DNA of 64,000 nt from Panagrolaimus kolymaensis (lineage: Eukaryota; Nematoda; Chromadorea; Rhabditida; Panagrolaimidae), in the NCBI GenBank assembly GCA_028622995.1, contig JAJQJQ010000003.1:2108001-2172000 (forward strand), in the 5' to 3' direction. The number at the start of each line of letters is the position of its first letter. Within the stretch, counting starts at the first letter, position 1. This document shows positions 57,046 through 64,000 of the stretch, in pieces. Made by a program: the position numbers and the translations under genes. The notes below the pieces were generated by a model. The model was not told where the DNA came from and ran no database searches. It worked only from the letters and a program-made list of their open reading frames with translations.

Positions 57046-60000
57046 GAAACTTACTTTTATTTTTTTCATTTGATCAACAATGAATTGAAATTTTTTTAAA
57101 TTTAATTACGCAAATATTCTATCTTTTTAAAAAAAGGTTATATTTTCATAAGGCATCATTTTATTATATATTTTTTTTCTCGAGTTTGTGCCATCGTCGT
57201 CGTGGCTTTCAAAATAATTTTTTTCTTTTTGTTGTCATTGCTAGAATACTTGCTTTTGCTGCATCTCTAAAAGCAGAAGTTATTATTAAAAAAGAAAATT
57301 TTACGTCATTTTTTTTTTGAGTTGCTTTCTTTTTAAATTATGCTTTTCATACTTACTTACATATGTACATATGTCTATGAATATCTCCAGAAAAAGTAAT
57401 ATATATTATTAAATCAAGTTAGTTTGAACTTACCCATCCATAATTGAATAGCATAACGCCGATGGATTATTTTGGTGATGCCTCAGGGTGGAGAGTCAAG
57501 TTTTTTTTGAAGAAGACTTGTGTTATATAAATTTGGTGAAGCAATGAACAATAATAATCCCATTAAAATCCCTCCTAGAAAGGAGAGGAAAACAACACTA
57601 TGCTTTTTTCTTATTTTTTATGATTTTGCTTTGCTTTTAACAAAAAAAAATTTCCCCGATTGTTTTCATATACACTTTTTTTAGAAGGAAAAAAACAAAA
57701 ATGGCATTTATGCTGTTTCTCAACTTCTTTTTTTAAAAATAGTTATTCAAAAAAATAAATATTTTGTGTTTGAAGCGCTCCTAACCATCCATATATGTTT
57801 GTATGAAAATAAACATAGCAGCATAGAATAGAGCATAAAATAATAATAATATACATAGAAGAGTGAAGAGAAGCAGGTGCTATTGTCTCCTCTTCATCTA
57901 TTTTTTTTTTCTTCACTGTTCCGGCTACTACTAAGACTTAGCATTTTTTTAAAATATTTACTGTGTCACTTAAATCTTGTTCATGGTTCGATGAATTTTA
58001 TAAAAATACATAAAAAAGGACATCTAGCTAATACTAAATATTTTGTTTTTTTCTTTCTCTCTCTTTATTTTGGTTTTGGTTAGTTTTTTTTAGAAAACGT
58101 TCCAGATCTAGTTGGCTTCAAAAGGTTTAAAAAAATAATAATCCTTATCCAAAAAAGCGGATCATGCAAGCGTAACTTACTTCTCAATGTTAAATGATGC
58201 CTTTTTAAAATTTGACTTCTTTTATCTGCATTTTTTTTGCTCTTTTAAAATAACGCAACTTTATCAATCTTTAGTCAACTTTAAAAATACTACATATTAC
58301 TTTGTTGTTGGCCCAATATTTTATATTTTTACATCAAACAAAAGTGAAAAGTTTTACATCAACAAGCTAAAGAATGTTTTTTATTTCCTTTTTTTTTCGA
58401 GTATCTAAGAAAAAATGAAAGAAATATAAAATGGATTTCAGACGAGGCACACCAACAACAACAAAAAATAAGGTTTTTCATTTTTGTGGTGACTCTTTTT
58501 CCATCTATTTTTTTTTACTTCGCGCCTTCAATTGATTCCCTTGTGGTACTTGCTTGTACTTTCATTTTTCTTGGCACTTGCATTTTTTTTCTTCTATCGA
58601 GTTTTAAACAATTTGTTCCTTTACTTGTTCCATAAAAAAACGGTTTTCCTTGATGATGTCAAATTAATTTTTTTTCTCCATCTTTTCCTTTTTTTTTATT
58701 CCTCATAAACGCCAAAAGTTTTCGCCTTTTTTTAATGTTCAAAATTCATTCAAACAGAGCACATGCTTCTTTCATTTTTTATAAAGCTAATCTATAATTT
58801 TTCGACGTCCTCGTTTTTTTTTTGGAAGGCAAACTTTTATTCCAACTTTTTGGGAATTCGCTGCAAATATAAAATATGACAGCAAAAAATTCTTTTTTGA
58901 AACTTTCTTTTCATGTTTTTAATTAAAAGTTTTAAATTGATCTAATTTTCATAATTTTTTATAAAGCTTTTTGCGAGCTCAACTTTTTTATCATCAGATA
59001 ACTACAGAAATGTTGTCTTCAATTTTTTATCTCAATAATCAAAAATATTAGGTTTTCATTTTTTTCTTATTCATTTTCAAAAGTTTGTAAACTCCTTTGG
59101 GAGCATTATAATTTTCGAGTCATGGAGTTGTTTTCTCATTGTAAGCCATAGTTTAAACTGCGTCATAAAAATTGCAATCAAATTTAACCCTTTCTTTGAA
59201 AAATGAATACTTTGTAAGTAGACAAATTTATCCTATATTCTTATCTGATTTTTGCAGTCTTTTCCATTTTCAAACCATTATTTTATTTTTTATTTAGAAT
59301 ATTTGAAATCACAACTATCAATTGGGAATACTTAAGACTCTTTCGAGTGAATTTCTCCAATTTCCGGAAGATTGCGTGTTGTCATTTTTTTTATGAGAAA
59401 AGCTTAAAAAACTATTTTTTATGAGAAAAACTTGGATTCATTTTATTTGTTTGTCAACTACGAATCAGCTCATTTTCCATTACTAACTAACTATTTTCTA
59501 TTTCAAATTCTATGATTACTTTTTAAAATGGCATCGCCAGATTCTTTGTTTTTGTTTTTTGGCAAATCAAATATGTCGTTTTTACGGGTCACTTAATTCG
59601 AGGCACGACATCAAAATTTAAAGCGTGGAAGTATTTTTTGCTCTTTTAAAGCCTTTTTCCTTGTGCATTTTATTTTATTTTTTCTTCATTTGAGAAATAC
59701 TTTTCCCTTAAAAAATTTACAAAACAATTATTTCTTATTGTTGTTGGTGTTTTTGAACCTCGACCATTTCAAAATTTTAAAATTATTACTTTAGTTCCTT
59801 TCTATAATAATCGTTTACAATGGAAAAAGAGAAAGCTATATTCCATTTATGCCTCTGCCTTAAAGTGCTTTTTTGTTAAATTTCTATATGTTTTTTTAGT
59901 TTGAAAGTAGCAAGACATCACACATATATTCTTTGTATTTTTAATATTTCTCTTCGATACAATCATTCATAGAATATTTTTCTATGCCTATTCAAAAATA

Positions 60001-62125
60001 TTTTCAGAATTGAAAAGCATTAGTATTTTTTAGCAGCAATTTGCATTTACTTCCTTTTTTTGAAATAAAATTTTTTTTGGTTTATTCTTTTTCTTCTTCT
60101 TTTTTTGAGTAATAAAAAGTTATGAAGCAAATAAGTTTTGACGACTTCATTTTTGCAAAGTAAAAATCTTACTATTCGTCGTTGCTATTTGCTCACTGCT
60201 TTGACTAAAAGAGTTGATGATGACTTTTTTTCGAAACGCCATCCGGTGGTTTTTAAAGCAGTAGGCAAAATAACGGCAGCAGTTCCAAGCATAAAATGTA
60301 GCTTTTCAAATTCATTTATATTTTGCGGCATATGAAAATATTTCGATCAACAGCAACTTCATGTTGAATTCTTTTTATATGCATGTATATTTTTAATGTT
60401 TGCGCACTTTTTTTCTACTTTCTTTACGAATCTTTGCGTCTTCTAAGAATCCACAATATTTGAGATTTAAGATTTAAGAATGTGGACAAAGAAAACTCAG
60501 GAACAATGACATCAAAAAGATTTCAGAGAAAAGCAAAAAAATATTTTTTTCCTTCATATTTGAAATAATACATAATATCTAATTTATTATGTATTGCATT
60601 TGTCATCCTGTAAAACCAAAAAAAAGAGATCGCAGTCTTTTATTTATAGGTATTGTTGTTGTCAAAATATTTTGATGTGAAAAAGCAGTCAGCCTTTGCG
60701 CATGTTTGAAAAAAAAATATTTACGATAGGGCTTAAAGCCGTCCATCTCGAAAATGATGTCGTCATTTTTATTTTGAAAAGCATTGTTGGAGTTGCGCTA
60801 TGACGGCGCCCATCTCAAGCCGATGTTTCCGGAGAAGAAGAGCCGCTGCCGTTGCATTGCGGATGGCATTGTTCGCTCGGTCGAAGATTTTCTTCCTTAA
60901 AGAAATAAGAAGACCGCTGAGGCGTAGTATTAGTCTTTGTCGCTTCACTTTTTTTTTTTTTGCAATGCCATCAAGCTTGCTTCTGCGGATAATTCTAAGG
61001 CATATTAGACTATTGAATGAGAAGAAGGGTAGGCGACTTTGTTAAATATTATATGCAAAAAATAGTAGGAGGAAAAATTTTTCTTTTTCAATAATGATTC
61101 CCAAAGGAGATTATTTTGTTGTTGCAGAAAAAAAAGTTTCTTAATAGTAAACTTTTTTTCAAATTTTTTTGATAGGGCAAATTGTTTCATCTTTTTAACT
61201 TTTAAACTTGAATGGAAATTTCTTTTTATATTTTGATTTTTTTTTTCAGGGTAGTTGATAATTTTATTATTTTATTAATTTCACATCATGTTGTTTGCTC
61301 CCAGAGCATCTGCCATTTAATTCACAATGGCAGTGTTTTTCTCATTTTTGAGTCGTCTAGTTTTGAAACCTTTGGCGCTAAACGCCTTTTTTTTATTAAT
61401 TGCCATGCATTTATTAAAAAAGAATTACCGATTCATTTTCAAAAAAAAGTGAATTTTTTGATCAAAAATCATGCTTGAATTAAAAATATAAGTCATGTCC
61501 ATTTTACCTATTTTTCTTGAAGCTTTTTCGACTTTTTCCATTTTTCTTTTTTTTCTAACTTCCATCTTTAATTATGTTTTTTTACATGAATGTTACTACG
61601 CGAATTTTATCTTGTTAAAAAGCTAGAGGAATTAGATTTTGGTGGATGGTCACACCAAAGTTTTTTCTTCTTCTTTCTATGTGAAAACAACATCGTGGTT
61701 TATTGCTTACTTGTTTGTTTCAGCTCATTTGTTAAAAAGAAATCTACACGATGTATTGATATATAGTTAAAAACAGTATTGACAGCTGCCATCGTTGTCT
61801 TCAGTGATCTTGTTTCTTTTTTCTTTTTTTATTTTTACTTCGATTTTTTAATTAACATAACTCTAAAAAAATCAATGAGATAGATATGAGCCACATGTAT
61901 TTATTTTTTTGACATTGATCTAAGAACTAAAAAAAGCCCAACGGTTGTTTTTCAATTGACGTAATTTCTTATATATTTTCTTCCTTTGTCAAATAATCTC
62001 ACTACACTGAAAGAAAGCAATACTAAAAAATATATATATATAACCGCCAACAACTGGCAAAATGAATTGAATCACCTCTTTTTTGAATAAAAAAAATATA
62101 TTTAAGCACGACAGAGACCTTGTCG

Positions 62126-62148
62126 AACTCAACTCAACTCAACTCAAC
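62126..62148. repeat. (AACTC)n pentamer repeat
   Basis: Four full copies of AACTC followed by AAC. Confidence 0.85.
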
Positions 62149-63532
62149 AAGACGACAACAATAAAAGAGACGACGACAGCTTGCAGCATTAAAAGCCGTT
62201 TGTGGCATTGCTATTTCTTTTGTCCTCAATGAAAAAAAAGCAGCCATAATTTTTTCCTATTTTTTTTTTTGAGCAAAAGGAGGAAGCCGCCGATAAAAAG
62301 AAAGAAGAGCTTGCTTTTTTAGAGGTGAAGAAAAATGAGTCAAAGCATTTTAAAGCTCCAGCCTCAAGGTATGTATGCAGTTTCGGGTAGCCGGATGTGC
62401 GTATTTGTCGATCATGCTTGTTGTCTATAGCTAACTACCTAAGTATAATTTTTTTGTTGTCCTATTGCTATTGCCATCCATCGATGTTGTAGTCTGGAAG
62501 AGAGACTTTTAACAAGCAACCTAGCAAGCAAAAGTATCTCTCTTGTTTGATCAAAATCCTTTATATTTTTCGTCCACGGATATTTTGTCTTTACTTGACA
62601 CAAACACCACCTTTTGATTAGACAGATAGATAGACAATTGAGAAAATCATTCATCGCGTTGCCATCTTTTTTTGTTCCACGATGATTCGTTATGTATTAT
62701 CTCGACAGGTAGTACATATCCTTGACAAGCATGAATGACGACGGTTAAAAGATTATTATATTTTTTATTTTTCAATCCTATGCTTTATTTTTGCCTTTAC
62801 TCAAAAAATTTCGTTGAGATTGATTGCCGTCGATATATGCTTTTTATTTTTTTATTTTAAATGCGATTAAAATAAAGCTATGACAAGCTTCATCTTTTTT
62901 ACTCTTATTTATAATCGCGTTATGACTTGACTTTTTTATGATGAATTATGACATTCCATTTTTGAATTTGAAAATGGGACTTTAATTTTAATAACAATTT
63001 TTACAGGTGTCAAACAACAACAATAACATTGGCAATAATTTTAATATATTTTATTTTTTGCCATTAGGTTTCTTAAACCCGTATTTTTTTACTTGTTCGT
63101 TATTCACTAATCTATTGGGATCAATTATTTATAAAATCTAATTTTAATATTATGCTCTTATAAGAGTATATTTAATTCAACCAAGATTTTGTCAAATCAA
63201 CGTTGCCGCAGCTTCTTCGACAACGATTGCTCCAAAGTGTTGTTTTTTGGTCGATCAACGACCCTGTGCATCGCACAATTATTCTACAAATTCAACAACA
63301 AACTTTATTTCAAGTTTTTATCAAAACGCTTCAAGGCGACGGAGGAGGAGAAGTCGAGAAATCGCCGTCGCCAATTTGGCGGCGGCTATCTCGAGATACT
63401 TCCAACCGTCGCCTATCATAAAATTTGACCATCAAATAAACTTTTCCAAAACTTATTCTATTACTGAATTCAACAAGAAGCGTCACAATAATTGCCTCAT
63501 TCACATTCGATCATCGCATATATTAAATCATA

Positions 63533-63712
63533 ATGGCATCGATCGAAGAAAATTCCTCAGAATATCCTTTATCTCTGCTGCACCCACCTTCGGGTCCACC
63601 ACAACGAAAACTGACTTCAACAACAATCATATCTGGTTCAGCTTCACATCAGTTGAACCACCATACAAAGGCACACAAATTGAAAGAATCAGCAGAACAC
63701 AAAATGAGAGCA
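63533..63712 (+). CDS. First coding exon of an unidentified gene (runs off right edge)
   Basis: ATG at 63533, in a favourable ATA-ATG-G context, opens 60 codons (MASIEENSSEYPLSLLHPPS at the start) and ends at GCA before a strong GTGAGT donor, phase 0. The peptide is hydrophilic, rich in Ser, Pro, His and Lys, with no signal peptide or membrane segment, which suggests an intracellular protein. The next exon is not in the window: after the possible acceptor at about 63846 the phase-0 frame meets a stop at once. About 350 bases of balanced composition upstream look like a 5' UTR. Family not recognised. Confidence 0.6.
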
Positions 63713-64000
63713 GTGAGTTTAATATTTTATTTTATATTTTATATTTGAATTTTGTTTTTTTATTTTTTTTTAAACAAATGAAAGAGAAAGTTTCCACAAT
63801 TCATATTTCTTGTTTTCTTTATTATTGCATAATTAATTTACCTTAGATTTAAACTATTTTTAATATAAACTTTTGAGACACTAATGTGTCTTAACAAAGT
63901 TTCAAACACATTCTTGATTTCTGTCTTCGGAGGTTTGCCACATTTTTGAAGCTATATTTTCTTTGCTGACTGTTTCCATTACGTATTTTCGTCTCTCTAT
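63713..64000 (+). other. Start of an intron of the right-edge gene
   Basis: AT-rich sequence after the GTGAGT donor; no phase-compatible exon up to the window end. Confidence 0.5.

Larger units (their letters stand above)
56860..63532. other. 6.7-kb intergenic / upstream region of the right-edge gene
   Basis: No exon can be supported. AT-rich, with a less AT-rich patch near 60795-60900, a pentamer repeat at 62126-62148 and, from about 63185 to 63530, sequence of nearly balanced composition open in several frames, which I read as 5' UTR or promoter of the gene starting at 63533. Confidence 0.5.

Noticed and set aside
57359..57374. Palindrome ACATATGTACATATGT with two E-box-like CATATG
   Set aside because: Short AT-rich palindromes are expected at this composition and no gene context supports a function.
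1..64000. tRNA, rRNA, spliced-leader RNA and CRISPR-like arrays
   Set aside because: No T-loop-like GGTTCGANTCC, no SL consensus and no regularly spaced repeats were found by eye on either strand; a tRNAscan or Rfam run would settle it.

Overview
This window looks like nuclear DNA of a nematode that is not Caenorhabditis elegans. The evidence is very AT-rich non-coding DNA with long A and T runs, many 45-60 bp introns with GTAAG/GTGAG donors and TTTTAG/TTTCAG acceptors, and U-rich acceptor-like sequences 2-28 bases in front of most start codons, as expected for spliced-leader trans-splicing. The gene content agrees: a LIT-1-type Nemo-like kinase, an NR4A (NHR-6-type) nuclear receptor, a bestrophin, an anion-type Cys-loop channel subunit and nematode-style secreted Cys-rich proteins. 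All exon models were built by hand by checking that reading phase is kept across each intron; none was aligned to a database.

Layout. On the minus strand: a secreted EGF-like protein cut by the left edge (1-644), a small 10-cysteine secreted protein (3138-3812) and an 8-exon bestrophin (5532-7772). A 9-kb gene-free stretch then leads to a 12-exon NR4A receptor gene on the plus strand (16701-26734). Convergent to it lies a 10-exon ligand-gated chloride-channel-type subunit (minus, 27492-29288). A perfect 198-bp inverted repeat with a 90-bp spacer sits in the next intergenic region (31529-32014). It is followed by a type II membrane protein with one thrombospondin type 1 domain (minus, 33274-34541). 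About 15 kb without a firm gene precedes the LIT-1/NLK kinase (plus, coding seen from 49437 to 54760) and holds several short coding-like islands that may be upstream exons. A tiny two-helix membrane protein follows (plus, 56590-56859), and the first coding exon of another gene lies at the right edge (plus, 63533-63712).

The genes do not form one pathway. The window pairs two developmental regulators having large upstream and intronic space (the NR4A receptor and the NLK kinase of Wnt/MAPK signalling) with compact effector genes (two chloride-channel types and secreted or surface proteins). The points most worth a second look are a six-residue insertion inside the NR4A zinc-finger domain, the perfect foldback element flanked by TA, CRE-like sites upstream of the NR4A gene, alternative 5' exons of the kinase gene, and a visible codon-bias contrast at the thrombospondin-domain gene.
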